Of a stretch of 64,000 nt of DNA, positions 1 through 7,932 are shown piece after piece. The notes under the pieces are model-generated. The model saw only the letters and a program-made list of their open reading frames with translations, was not told the origin of the DNA and did not search any database. Made by a program: the position numbers and the translations under genes. The stretch is from Aquificota bacterium (GTDB lineage: Bacteria; Thermosulfidibacterota; Thermosulfidibacteria; Thermosulfidibacterales; B14-G1), in the NCBI GenBank assembly GCA_015486015.1, contig WFSL01000014.1, forward strand, positions 111,899 to 175,898. Reading direction: 5' to 3'. The stretch's first letter is position 1; every line of letters begins with the position of its first letter.

Positions 1-469
1 TGTGGACCACGGTGCCCACAGGCGTTTCTATGATAAGGCCCACCCCGTCAGGGATAGAGTGGCATACATGGACGAATCTAACGGAGAAAGGACCTCTATG
101 AAGGGTATCCCCCGGTTCCACAGGGAAAAAATGAAAGCCCCTTACCCCAGCCTCCTCCAGCTTGTGGCGGGCCAGACCCAAGGTGAGCGTGGTCCCGTAA
201 GTGGGAGCATTAATTGTGTTCAAGAGAATGGGAAGGGCCCCTATGTGGTCTTCATGACCATGGGTGAGGATTACCCCAGCTACTTGATCCTTACGCTCTA
301 AGATGTAGGAGAAATCAGGGGCTACCAGGTCTACTCCATAGACGCTCTCCTCTGGGAAGATGATCCCAGCATCAATCACCAAGAGTTGCTGGTCGTATTC
401 CAAGACCAGACAGTTTTTACCTATTTCCCCTAAACCACCAAGAGGCACGATTTTGATGGGCTTCTCCAT
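1..469 (-). CDS. rnj: Ribonuclease J, N-terminal part (gene runs off the window)
   Basis: Metallo-beta-lactamase/beta-CASP ribonuclease with 5'-3' exo- and endonuclease activity in RNA decay and maturation. The frame stays open to base 1 and gives about 156 residues. It begins with the family opening IVPLGGLGEIGKN and carries the zinc motif THGHEDHIG and the downstream HVCHSIPDG segment. In-frame ATGs lie at 484, 478 and 469. I chose 469 because GGAG stands just before it, but 478 is equally possible. It follows two tRNA genes on the same strand and probably shares their promoter at 660-688. The identification is firm; the C-terminal half lies outside the window. Confidence 0.93.
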   Translation of the reverse strand, partial: MEKPIKIVPLGGLGEIGKNCLVLEYDQQLLVIDAGIIFPEESVYGVDLVAPDFSYILERKDQVAGVILTHGHEDHIGALPILLNTINAPTYGTTLTLGLARHKLEEAGVRGFHFFPVEPGDTLHRGPFSVRFVHVCHSIPDGVGLIIETPVGTVVH

Positions 470-491
470 AGGCTCCATAAACATAAAATGG

Positions 492-563
492 TGGGCGATG
501 CAGGATTTGAACCTGCGACCTCTCCCGTGTGAGGGGAGCGCTCTCCCCCTGAGCTAATCGCCC
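492..563 (-). tRNA. tRNA-Val (anticodon CAC)
   Basis: Read on the minus strand this folds as a 72-nt cloverleaf. The acceptor GGGCGAT pairs with ATCGCCC, the D arm is GCTC/GAGC, the anticodon stem CTCCC/GGGAG holds the loop CTCACAC, the T arm is GCAGG/CCTGC, and the discriminator is A. The anticodon CAC reads valine GUG. CCA follows directly in the DNA (489-491). It sits 6 nt after tRNA-Ala in the same transcript and just ahead of rnj. Confidence 0.96.
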
Positions 564-569
564 ACCCAA

Positions 570-642
570 TGGACGGTGCCGGACTTGAACCGGCGACCTC
601 TACCGTGCGAAGGTAGCGCTCTCCCGCCTGAGCTAACCGCCC
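570..642 (-). tRNA. tRNA-Ala (anticodon CGC)
   Basis: A 73-nt cloverleaf on the minus strand, with acceptor GGGCGGT pairing ACCGTCC. This includes the G3:U70 wobble that is the alanine identity element. The anticodon loop TTCGCAC gives CGC, reading GCG. No CCA is encoded (TTG follows the discriminator), unlike the other four tRNAs here, so the CCA-adding enzyme would be required. It is first in the tRNA-Ala, tRNA-Val, rnj transcript. Confidence 0.96.
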
Positions 643-659
643 CTGTTGGGATCGCTTTA

Positions 660-688
660 TTTATACAACCTCTCCAAAATAGTGTCAA
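660..688 (-). promoter_or_regulatory. Sigma-70-type promoter of the tRNA-Ala/tRNA-Val/rnj unit
   Basis: On the minus strand TTGACA (683-688) is separated by exactly 17 bp from TATAAA (660-665). Transcription would begin near 653, about 10 nt before tRNA-Ala. Only one mismatch to consensus makes this one of the clearest promoters in the window. Confidence 0.8.
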
Positions 689-698
689 GAAGACAAGG

Positions 699-727
699 TT
701 GAACACCCTTATTCAAAAAGATACCAT
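699..727 (+). promoter_or_regulatory. Probable promoter of the BrkB-DUF502 pair
   Basis: TTGAAC (699-704), a 17-bp spacer and TACCAT (722-727), matching 4 of 6 bases in each box, lie about 47 bp before the chosen start at 775. It is back to back with the divergent tRNA promoter at 660-688. Confidence 0.45.
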
Positions 728-774
728 CTAAATGCCAATTTGGTCTTTGTGCATGCTTTTCGAGGAGTGTGAAT

Positions 775-1929
775 GTGAGAAAAAAGAAGGCGTGGACATG
801 GATTAGAGATGTGATAAAGAAGTTTATCAAGGATAGATGCATGGTGGACGCCTCAGCTCTCTCCTATGTGACAATCCTCTCCCTGGTTCCCCTGATCGCC
901 GTCACCTTCTCCCTTCTCACCTCATTTGCCACCTTAGCTGGAGTAAAGGAGAAGCTTCTGAACTACCTCCTCCAGTTTCTGGTCCCCGGATCAGCCTCTG
1001 CGGTGGTTGAATACATAACTGGCTTCTCATCCAAGGCAAAGACACTGGGTCTTGGAGGGCTGGTGGCCCTCTTCTCCTTAGCGTTCTCCCTCTTCACAGC
1101 CGCGGAGCAGAGCCTGAGCCAAATATGGAGGGTGAAGAGAAGCAGGACCTTCATCAATAAGCTTTTTGTCTTTTCCAATATACTCTTTTGGGTACCCTTA
1201 CTCTTGGGAGCCTCCTTTTACCTCTCCACCAAGTTGGCCTTCATCCCGTATCTTGGGATATTCTCACGCCTGTTTTTCATCCTTCTTCCCATAGTGATCT
1301 CTTGGTTAGCCTTTTCGTTTTTTTACCTCATCGTACCCCCATGCAGGGTGAATATATTGGCTGCGATGGGTGGAGGGTTAGTGGCAGCAGTGCTGTGGGA
1401 GCTGGCAAAGCACGGGTTTGACATCTTTGTCACCCACGCCTTTTCTATTAAGGCCTTTTCAGTATTGTATGGCCCCCTGGTAATATTCCCAGTCTTTCTC
1501 ATCTGGATATACCTGTGCTGGGTCATCACCCTGTTGGGAGCCGAAATCTCCTTCATGGTACACTACTCTGGTGAAGGGGCATATAATGGACCCTGTATTG
1601 CGGGCTTCTGGGCCTCTGCACTCCTCCTTTCCAGGCTTGCCCAAGGCTTCTTAGAGGGAAAAGGGCCTATGCCCGAAAAGGAGCTGGTAAACGGTGTGGG
1701 ACTTGATGCCACAAGAGCCATCCTTGGTGTCTTGGAGGATAATGGCCTGGTGTTAGAGACAGAGAAGGGTTACATCCTGGCCAGACCTCCCGGCAGCATC
1801 CTTCTGCGGGATCTGGCGAGGCTGTTTATGCCACATTCCTCTAAAGAAGAGGGACTGAATCTCCTGATTGAGCACTTGGTAGACGCACTGGGCGAAGAGG
1901 ACCTTACCAAAATGCTGAAAGAGGGATAA
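775..1929 (+). CDS. YihY/BrkB (UPF0761) family integral membrane protein
   Basis: About 384 residues. After a basic N-terminus there are roughly six hydrophobic helices with the YihY/BrkB opening (ALSYVTILSLVPLIAVTFSL near residues 25-45) and a cytoplasmic C-terminal tail that looks like a winged-helix segment (residues about 290-370). The family is called ribonuclease BN-like in old annotation, but that activity is not supported, so I give no function. GTG codons at 769 and 775 are both in frame. GAGGAG at 762-767 is spaced properly only for 775. The DUF502 protein follows 34 nt downstream, probably as a two-gene membrane-protein operon. Confidence 0.88.
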   Translation: MRKKKAWTWIRDVIKKFIKDRCMVDASALSYVTILSLVPLIAVTFSLLTSFATLAGVKEKLLNYLLQFLVPGSASAVVEYITGFSSKAKTLGLGGLVALFSLAFSLFTAAEQSLSQIWRVKRSRTFINKLFVFSNILFWVPLLLGASFYLSTKLAFIPYLGIFSRLFFILLPIVISWLAFSFFYLIVPPCRVNILAAMGGGLVAAVLWELAKHGFDIFVTHAFSIKAFSVLYGPLVIFPVFLIWIYLCWVITLLGAEISFMVHYSGEGAYNGPCIAGFWASALLLSRLAQGFLEGKGPMPEKELVNGVGLDATRAILGVLEDNGLVLETEKGYILARPPGSILLRDLARLFMPHSSKEEGLNLLIEHLVDALGEEDLTKMLKEG

Positions 1930-1963
1930 GACATTATGGAACAAAAACCATAGGAGGTACACC

Positions 1964-2521
1964 ATGCTTAAGTTGCTATCCAAATACTTTGTGAGGGGAC
2001 TGCTCTTCTTTATCCCTGCTGTGGTTACCATATATCTCTTTTATGTTGCTTTTGTGAAGCTGGATAGGATGCTGGGATTACCCATCCCTGGTATGGGGCT
2101 GGTGGTGATTTTGACCTTCATCACCCTGATGGGTTTCCTGGCGTCCAATTTCATCACCCGCCGCTTTTTCACATTAGTTGAGCGCATTTTTGAACATATC
2201 CCTTTAGTGAAGTTACTCTACTCGAGCATCAAGGACATCACCAATGCCTTGGTGGGAGAGAAGAAGACCTTTGACTACCCTGTGCTGGTCTCCCTTTCCC
2301 CTGATGGGACTGTAAAGGTGGTTGGTTTCATCACCAAGGACACCTTACAGGAATGGGGCCTTCACGACCAGGTGGCGGTTTATCTACCTCAGTCTTACAA
2401 CTTTGCCGGGAACATGGTAGTGGTGCCTAAGGATAGGGTATCCCCCATCGAAGCTGAGGGCTCAGAGGTCCTTACCTTTGTTCTCTCTGGCGGTGTGGCA
2501 GGGGGCAAGGAGACAGGCTAA
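1964..2521 (+). CDS. DUF502 family membrane protein
   Basis: A 185-residue protein with two N-terminal transmembrane helices (about 12-32 and 46-66) followed by a soluble beta-rich domain, the usual build and length of DUF502. Family features include the ERIFEHIPLVKLLYSSIKD stretch around residues 78-96 and a VYLPQSYNFAGN-like motif near the end. A strong AGGAGGT stands 5 nt before the ATG. The function of the family is unknown. It follows the BrkB gene and is convergent with the HAD gene beyond the inverted-repeat element. Confidence 0.88.
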   Translation: MLKLLSKYFVRGLLFFIPAVVTIYLFYVAFVKLDRMLGLPIPGMGLVVILTFITLMGFLASNFITRRFFTLVERIFEHIPLVKLLYSSIKDITNALVGEKKTFDYPVLVSLSPDGTVKVVGFITKDTLQEWGLHDQVAVYLPQSYNFAGNMVVVPKDRVSPIEAEGSEVLTFVLSGGVAGGKETG

Positions 2522-2529
2522 ATCCCCTT

Positions 2530-2653
2530 AGGTGTCAGGTCTCAACATTTGACATCCCTTGTTGTGATCCGAGGGGTCTGAGGAATTGCTTCGTTCTCCA
2601 TAAGCCTCCCCACCACCCCAAAGCAGTTTGTCAAATGTTGAGACCTGACACCT
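2530..2653. repeat. 124-bp element with perfect 25-bp terminal inverted repeats
   Basis: The arms 2530-2554 and 2629-2653 are exact reverse complements over 25 bp, with core GTCAGGTCTCAACATTTGAC, and enclose 74 bp without an ORF. The pairing stops exactly at both ends. It fills the gap between the convergent DUF502 and HAD genes. The form suits a miniature inverted-repeat element or a REP-like palindrome moved by a transposase elsewhere, which is inference. As RNA it would form a very stable stem and could terminate transcription from both sides. Confidence 0.8.
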
Positions 2654-2669
2654 TGCTCCAGAAGGGCAA

Positions 2670-3407
2670 TCAACAGCACCAACCCTTGCTTGATGAAAAA
2701 TCAGAAAACACCAGCCTTAGGACCTCTTTCAGGTGGCGAATGGTATGATGGGGCCTGGGAAGCCCTGGAGGGTAAGGGGCCCCCATAGGGTTGTAATGCA
2801 CGCTTCTCATACCCATCCTTAGCGCACCTGTCACATCCGCATCGGGTGTGTCCCCAACATGCAGGGCCCTATCAGGCGGCACACCCAAATGGTAAAGAGC
2901 CATCCGGAATATTTCAGGCCTGGGTTTTCTATATCTTACCTCGGAAGAAAAGAGGAGCACCCTGAAGGCGTCGCACAAACGGTAATGCTTTAAGAGGGCC
3001 CGTTCTATCTGACCATGGATAGTGTTAGATATAATAGCGAGGGATACACCATTTCTTACTAACCCCTGGATGGTCTCTAAGGCCCCTGGAAGGGGTCCAG
3101 GGAGTCTTTCAAAGACGGCATTCACATAGATCTCCTCCAAGCGCCGCAGAGGAGGATCACTGATATGCAACTTCCTTACCGTGCGGAGGATAATCTCGTT
3201 CAAGGGCACCTCTAAACCTGTAGACTCCCTCTCCCTGTTCATCTCCTCCATCACTTGGCCGAAGGCTTCCTCCACCTCCTTTGGCGGGCGCCTGAGTACC
3301 CGTGAAAACCCCCCTATCCTTATGCGCCGCACCTCTTCTAACTCCTCTAGGCTGAGGAACCCAAAGAGGGTTTCCCAAAAGTCAAAAGAAACCGCTTCTA
3401 TCGCCAT
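2670..3407 (-). CDS. HAD-superfamily hydrolase with a D-x-W catalytic motif
   Basis: A 245-residue COG1011-like HAD protein. Motif I reads SFDFWETL (nucleophile Asp9) with Trp11 where phosphatases have the general-acid Asp. Motif II is IISNT, motif III the Lys in YRKPRPEIF, and motif IV HVGDTPDAD. A helical cap lies between motifs I and II. Haloacid dehalogenases have D-x-Y/W at the same place, so substrate and chemistry cannot be assigned: it may be a phosphatase, a dehalogenase-like enzyme or a non-catalytic relative. It starts 3 nt after the lysE-like gene, so the two are co-transcribed. Confidence 0.82.
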   Translation of the reverse strand: MAIEAVSFDFWETLFGFLSLEELEEVRRIRIGGFSRVLRRPPKEVEEAFGQVMEEMNRERESTGLEVPLNEIILRTVRKLHISDPPLRRLEEIYVNAVFERLPGPLPGALETIQGLVRNGVSLAIISNTIHGQIERALLKHYRLCDAFRVLLFSSEVRYRKPRPEIFRMALYHLGVPPDRALHVGDTPDADVTGALRMGMRSVHYNPMGAPYPPGLPRPHHTIRHLKEVLRLVFSDFSSSKGWCC

Positions 3408-3410
3408 CTG

Positions 3411-4049
3411 TCACGCCCTACCCCGCATACCCATATACATGAAGTAACACCCAAACAAGAGGAGCACCAGGGCACACCCCTTGAGGAGCCAGACATACCC
3501 CTTGGTTCCCAGAAACCTCCTACCTGAAGCTATTAGAACCGAGACAAAAGAATACCAGGCCAGATCTGCCAGGATATGGCCCACATAAAAGAAGGCCACG
3601 CCTACCCACCCCCTTTCAAGGGCAATGGTGAGATAGGCCAGGCCTATGGTAGCCCACCAGAGAAACCAGTAGGGATTAGAAAGGCTGGTGAGTACCCCCT
3701 TTACAGGCAGATCCACCCACCCATCAGTAATATCCAACTCCTGTTCTGTCTCAAGGGGCTGTGTAGACTCCCTGTGGGTCCGCCATGCCAACCAGAAGAG
3801 CACCATGCCTCCTCCTAATCCCAATACCCGCTCTGTAATGGGTCCCTTCAACAGGCCCCCAAGACCCATAACCACAGCAATAACAACAGGCACCTCCAGA
3901 ACGGCATGGCCCAAAACAATGAGAGGTCCTACCTTAAGTCCCCTTTTGGCAGACTCGGCCAAGGTAATGGTGAGCACAGGCCCCGGCGAAGCCGCGCCAG
4001 AAAAAGCAACAAGAAAGGAACCTATCCCAATGGCCAGCAACCCAGCCAT
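3411..4049 (-). CDS. LysE/RhtB family exporter
   Basis: About 212 residues with six hydrophobic segments and the family opening AIGIGSFLVAFSGAASPGP (residues about 5-23). LysE/RhtB proteins export amino acids or related small molecules. The substrate is not evident here. An ATG at 4133 would add 28 non-family residues. The ATG at 4049 is preceded by GGGAGGGAG and places the first helix at the normal position, so I used it. Upstream is a candidate promoter at 4198-4226; downstream is the HAD gene. Confidence 0.85.
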   Translation of the reverse strand: MAGLLAIGIGSFLVAFSGAASPGPVLTITLAESAKRGLKVGPLIVLGHAVLEVPVVIAVVMGLGGLLKGPITERVLGLGGGMVLFWLAWRTHRESTQPLETEQELDITDGWVDLPVKGVLTSLSNPYWFLWWATIGLAYLTIALERGWVGVAFFYVGHILADLAWYSFVSVLIASGRRFLGTKGYVWLLKGCALVLLLFGCYFMYMGMRGRA

Positions 4050-4197
4050 ACTCCCTCCCACATCAGGAATGACTTGTACCAAAGGGAGAATAGAGACGCC
4101 AGAGATAAAAACGCAGTGCCTCAAGCGTGGCATAAGCCCAACGGAGGAAGTGGGGCTACATAAAAAGTAGGTTGTTTATTGTGCATTATCTTCATAA

Positions 4198-4226
4198 ATT
4201 ATAGTATATATAATGAGATTTCCCAA
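4198..4226 (-). promoter_or_regulatory. Probable promoter of the LysE-HAD operon, overlapping the divergent cyclase promoter
   Basis: On the minus strand TTGGGA (4221-4226), a 17-bp spacer and a perfect TATAAT (4198-4203). On the plus strand TATAAT at 4209-4214, with a weak -35 TTATCT at 4186-4191, could drive the diguanylate cyclase. The two -10 boxes are 5 bp apart, so the promoters would compete for polymerase. Confidence 0.5.
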
Positions 4227-4240
4227 TAGAGGTCCAATTA

Positions 4241-5641
4241 ATGCTGAACAGATGGCTAAAAGAGAAAAAAACCTTCTATGTTTTTCCATTCTGGGGGCTG
4301 CTTCTTGCTCTGGGAGCACCCTTAGGGTGGTTCATCGTAGAGGCCCTCACAGGTCTCACCGTTTCTCCCATCTACAGGGTGGTCTTGTATCTCTATATCA
4401 CTTTGGGTACCGCCCTTGCCTTTGTAGTCTTTGCTGGGATCATGGTGGCCAGGATGGAAAAGGAAAAGAGGCTCTTCAATCACATCGCCTCCTCAGAAGC
4501 CGAACTCGCAAGAAGAGAAGAGATCTCCCGTCACGAGCTGAAGCTCACCAAGGAGAAGATGATCAAGATAAGCCAGTTTGGCGCGTTAATAGGAAAGTCT
4601 ACTAAGGAGGAAGAGGTTTACTATAAACTCGCCCATGCTGCCCATGTGGCATTAGGATTCGACAGGGTGAATGTCTTAAAGAAGGGGGAGAAGGGTTTGA
4701 CGGTGGTGGAGGCCCGAGGCATAAAGGCGAAGGATGAGGAAGAGGTGAAGAGGCTGGAAGAGATGGCAATCCCATGCTCTGAAGAGGGAGGAGCTATCGG
4801 GATAGCTTGCAAGGAGAAACGCTCCTTCATATTTACCTCAGGCGACTATATCCCACCCAAATATCGGCTTCCCTCACCCTACAACGAGATGGAGGCCCTT
4901 CGCTCTAAATCTTTTCTGCTGGTGCCCTTAAGAGTGGAAGGTGAGAGACACGCCAGGGCCGTGGTGGGCGCCGACAGAAAACTGAGCAAGGCCGATGTGA
5001 CCCATGATGATTTGCTCTCCTTAGAGATACTGGCCGATATTGCCAGCACTGCTTTGACCAGGCTAACCTTAGAGAAAAGGCTTGAAACACTGGCCACCAT
5101 TGATGGATTAACGGGCATCTTCAACAGGAGGACCTGGATGGAGCTTGCCGAGAACGAACTAAACAGGGCCAAGAGGTACGATTATCCCTTTTCCATAGTG
5201 ATGCTCGACATTGACGACTTTAAACTTGTAAACGATACCTGGGGCCACCAAGCGGGGGATATGGTACTCAAGAGCATAGGCTCCATCCTGAGGAAGAGCT
5301 GCCGAAAGGTGGATGCCCCTGGGAGGTATGGGGGTGAAGAATTCGTGCTCCTTCTCCCCCATACCAACGGAGAGGCTGCACGAAAAGCAGCAGAAAGGCT
5401 CAGGAAAACCTTAGAGGCTACCGACATGGGTGTCCCTATCACCGTAACCGCCACCTTTGGTGTTTCGTGGTTCAACCCGGAGGATCCAGACACCACCATA
5501 GACCAAGTGTTACTGAGGGCAGATAAGGCCCTTTACAGGGGAAAGGATTTGGGCAAAAACATTGTGATGATCAGTTGGGAAGAGGGAGGTGCAAAGGATG
5601 AGACGGGTGAGCTTTCCCGTAGGGGGAGCCCAACATACTGA
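4241..5641 (+). CDS. Membrane-anchored GAF-GGDEF diguanylate cyclase
   Basis: A 466-residue protein predicted to make cyclic di-GMP from two GTP. Two transmembrane helices (about 14-36 and 47-70) are followed by a short coiled coil (about 75-110), a GAF sensor domain (about 115-275) and a GGDEF domain (about 285-450). The active site is GGEEF near residue 363. An inhibitory RxxD site (RKVD) lies exactly five residues upstream, so feedback inhibition by the product is expected. The GAF ligand is unknown. The ATG follows AGAGGT by 7 nt. The last 44 nt overlap the start of the next gene, which suggests translational coupling. Confidence 0.92.
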   Translation: MLNRWLKEKKTFYVFPFWGLLLALGAPLGWFIVEALTGLTVSPIYRVVLYLYITLGTALAFVVFAGIMVARMEKEKRLFNHIASSEAELARREEISRHELKLTKEKMIKISQFGALIGKSTKEEEVYYKLAHAAHVALGFDRVNVLKKGEKGLTVVEARGIKAKDEEEVKRLEEMAIPCSEEGGAIGIACKEKRSFIFTSGDYIPPKYRLPSPYNEMEALRSKSFLLVPLRVEGERHARAVVGADRKLSKADVTHDDLLSLEILADIASTALTRLTLEKRLETLATIDGLTGIFNRRTWMELAENELNRAKRYDYPFSIVMLDIDDFKLVNDTWGHQAGDMVLKSIGSILRKSCRKVDAPGRYGGEEFVLLLPHTNGEAARKAAERLRKTLEATDMGVPITVTATFGVSWFNPEDPDTTIDQVLLRADKALYRGKDLGKNIVMISWEEGGAKDETGELSRRGSPTY

Positions 5642-6158
5642 AGAGACCTTAACCATTGCCAGAGAAGCAGCTGTAGAGCTTGGGATCAAATATGTGGTGG
5701 TGGCGTCAACCCAGGGAGACACTGCACGGGTAGCAGCCAGGATCTTCAAGGACAGTAGCGTGAAGGTGATAGTGGTAACCCACAATACGGGATTTAAGGA
5801 GCCTGGGGTACAGGAGATGAAGCTTGAGATGCGTCAGAGCATAGAGAAAGAAGGCCTCACAGTGTACACCGGTACCATGGTTCTCAGGAATCTTGGTGCT
5901 GCCATCAGAGACCAGATGGGCTACTCTCAGCAGGAATTGGTGGCCAATACCCTGAGGATACTGGGGCAGGGGGTGAAGGTCTGTGTAGAGATGGCAGCCA
6001 TGGTAGCCGATGCCGGGCTGGTGCCCATAGAGGACATTATTGCGGTGGCGGGTACCAAGAAGGGGGCGGATACTGCTGTGGTGATTTATCCACAGCCATC
6101 TAACAGGTTTTTCAACATGAAGATACGAGAGATCCTGGCCAAGCCCAAGGACTGGTAA
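5598..6158 (+). CDS. COG1751-type protein resembling the pyruvate kinase C-terminal domain
   Basis: About 186 residues, resembling stand-alone proteins annotated as pyruvate kinase alpha/beta domain. They keep that fold but lack the catalytic barrel and have no proven reaction. Recognisable parts are [13 protein letters not shown] at the start, the strand [33 protein letters not shown] and the glycine-rich [14 protein letters not shown] near the end. I chose the ATG at 5598 because GGGAGG lies 8 nt upstream; a GTG at 5589 is in frame. It starts inside the cyclase gene and is followed after 1 nt by nadM. Confidence 0.72.
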   Translation: MRRVSFPVGGAQHTEETLTIAREAAVELGIKYVVVASTQGDTARVAARIFKDSSVKVIVVTHNTGFKEPGVQEMKLEMRQSIEKEGLTVYTGTMVLRNLGAAIRDQMGYSQQELVANTLRILGQGVKVCVEMAAMVADAGLVPIEDIIAVAGTKKGADTAVVIYPQPSNRFFNMKIREILAKPKDW

Positions 6159-6159
6159 A

Positions 6160-6693
6160 ATGGACCGTGCACTACTTATGGGAAGGTTCCAGCCCTTTCA
6201 CTTGGGCCACCTTCAGGTGGTGCAGAAGATCCTGACAGAATTTCCCCAGCTCATCGTGGCCGTAGGGTCTGCCACCTTTAACTACTTGGAGAAGAGCCCA
6301 TTCACAGCGGGAGAGCGGATCTGGATGATCCACGAGGCATTGGCTGAAGCAGGCATAGATATGGCCCGCATCTACATCACTGCTTACCCCAATATTGAAA
6401 ACAATGCCGCTTGGGCCGCCCACCTTAAGTCCCTTTTCCCCCCTTTTACTGTAGCCTTTACAGGTAACGCCCTTCCCCACATCCTATTGAAAGAAGCAGG
6501 GATAGAGGTTAGGCCGCTGAAGATGATCAAGAGAGAGCTCTATTCCGCCACAGAGATCAGAAAGAGAATGTTAGAGGGAGGGGATTGGGAATCGCTGGTG
6601 CCCCCTGCCGTCGCCAGAATCATCAAGGAGATTCATGGGGTACAGAGGCTCAAATTCATTGTGAGGGGAGAATCTGATCCCCTCCATTGGTGA
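6160..6693 (+). CDS. nadM: Nicotinamide-nucleotide adenylyltransferase, archaeal-type NadM
   Basis: A 177-residue nucleotidyltransferase that joins NMN and ATP into NAD. It has the archaeal-type NadM opening [17 protein letters not shown] (residues about 5-21) with the HxGH nucleotide-binding motif, and the second motif [12 protein letters not shown] (about 126-137), equivalent to ISSTxIR. Length and motifs match NadM rather than bacterial NadD. It lies 10 nt before cinA, whose C-terminal domain deamidates NMN, so both act on the same metabolite. NadM itself could also accept the deamido form. Confidence 0.85.
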   Translation: MDRALLMGRFQPFHLGHLQVVQKILTEFPQLIVAVGSATFNYLEKSPFTAGERIWMIHEALAEAGIDMARIYITAYPNIENNAAWAAHLKSLFPPFTVAFTGNALPHILLKEAGIEVRPLKMIKRELYSATEIRKRMLEGGDWESLVPPAVARIIKEIHGVQRLKFIVRGESDPLHW

Positions 6694-6702
6694 GGCAAAG
6701 AG

Positions 6703-7932
6703 ATGACTGGAGCGGTTGTGACAGTGGGGGATGAGCTTCTGCAAGGCATCATCCAAGACACAAACACCCCTTATTTAGAAGGGGTACTATTGGGCTTGGG
6801 TATAGAGCCCGTTTTGGACCTCACAGTGGGGGATGTTAGAGAAGATATTTCCCAGGCCCTGGTCTTTGCCATGGGAAGGGCCAGGGTAGTTGTAGTGACA
6901 GGGGGGCTGGGCCCTACAGAAGACGACGTCACCAGAGAAGCCATCGCCGGGTTTTGTGGTCTCCCCTTAGAGTTCAATCCAGAGGCCTGGAAGTGGATCA
7001 GAGAAAGGATTCAGGTGCGGGGCACTATCCTAAGGGAGGACCACAAGAGACAAGCCATGTTCCCCAAGGGGGCCGTCCTCTTCCCAAACAGGGCAGGGAC
7101 CGCTTGGGGGTTCGGGGTACACCAAAACGACGGATGGATTATAGCCATGCCGGGTATTCCCAGAGAGATGAAGGTCATGATGGAAGGGGAGGTGATCCCA
7201 TTCCTCCTCCGACGCTTGTCTCTTCCCACTGCCCGCAGGATAAGGGTATTAAAGACATTTGGCCTAAAAGAATCCGAAGTAAATGCACTCCTCAGGGACT
7301 TGATGAAGAGGTACCCACGCCATTTGGGTCTCATGGTCAGGGAATATGGGGAAGTCCATGTGAAGATCCAGGGAGACTCCAGCACTGTGGATAAACTGGA
7401 GGACGAAGTTAGAAAACTGCTTCAACAGCATATTTACGGTCAAGACGGGGATACCTTGGAGGCAGTGATAGGGAATCTCCTCAGGGAGCAGGGGCTTACC
7501 ATATCTACTGCAGAATCTTGCACAGGGGGGATGCTAGCCCATACCATCACCAATGCCCCCGGCAGTTCTGACTACTTCTTGGCCGGCTTTGTCACATACA
7601 CCAGCGAGATGAAACATAAGGTCCTTGGGGTGCCCCAAGAGATTCTGGAGCGCTACACCGCTGTAAGCGAAGAGACAGCATTGCATATGGTGAGGGGGTT
7701 GGTAGAGAGGACAGGAACGGATATTGGGATAGCAACAACTGGCATTGCCGGTCCCGCAGGGGGATCCTCAGATAGGCCCGTGGGCCTGGTATATGTGGGC
7801 TACGCTATCAAGGGGCACACAAAGGTGGTGGAGTATAGATTTCACACTGATCGCCTTGGGGTAAAGACCCTAACCGTAAAATCTGCCTTAGACCACGTGA
7901 GAAGGGCCCTGATCAAGGGGAATGCAAAATGA
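6703..7932 (+). CDS. cinA: CinA: two-domain nicotinamide-nucleotide amidohydrolase
   Basis: A full-length CinA of 409 residues. The N-terminal MoaB/Mog-like domain (about 1-170) carries GDELLQG and VVVTGGLGPTEDDVT, associated with ADP-ribose pyrophosphatase activity. A linker follows. The C-terminal PncC domain (about 255-405) carries STAESCTGGMLAH and TTGIAGPAGG and converts NMN to nicotinate mononucleotide. The ATG follows GAGGCAAAGAG. It sits between nadM and thpR, and its TGA overlaps the thpR start (ATGA), so the two are translationally coupled. A role in NMN salvage or repair fits the context. Confidence 0.94.
   Translation: MTGAVVTVGDELLQGIIQDTNTPYLEGVLLGLGIEPVLDLTVGDVREDISQALVFAMGRARVVVVTGGLGPTEDDVTREAIAGFCGLPLEFNPEAWKWIRERIQVRGTILREDHKRQAMFPKGAVLFPNRAGTAWGFGVHQNDGWIIAMPGIPREMKVMMEGEVIPFLLRRLSLPTARRIRVLKTFGLKESEVNALLRDLMKRYPRHLGLMVREYGEVHVKIQGDSSTVDKLEDEVRKLLQQHIYGQDGDTLEAVIGNLLREQGLTISTAESCTGGMLAHTITNAPGSSDYFLAGFVTYTSEMKHKVLGVPQEILERYTAVSEETALHMVRGLVERTGTDIGIATTGIAGPAGGSSDRPVGLVYVGYAIKGHTKVVEYRFHTDRLGVKTLTVKSALDHVRRALIKGNAK

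Noticed and set aside
2..301. Plus-strand 99-residue ORF at the window edge
   Set aside because: It is antisense to the clear RNase J N-terminus and has no family features or ribosome-binding site.
3688..4170. Plus-strand ORF of 160 residues
   Set aside because: Antisense to the LysE-type exporter; composition of a reversed membrane protein.
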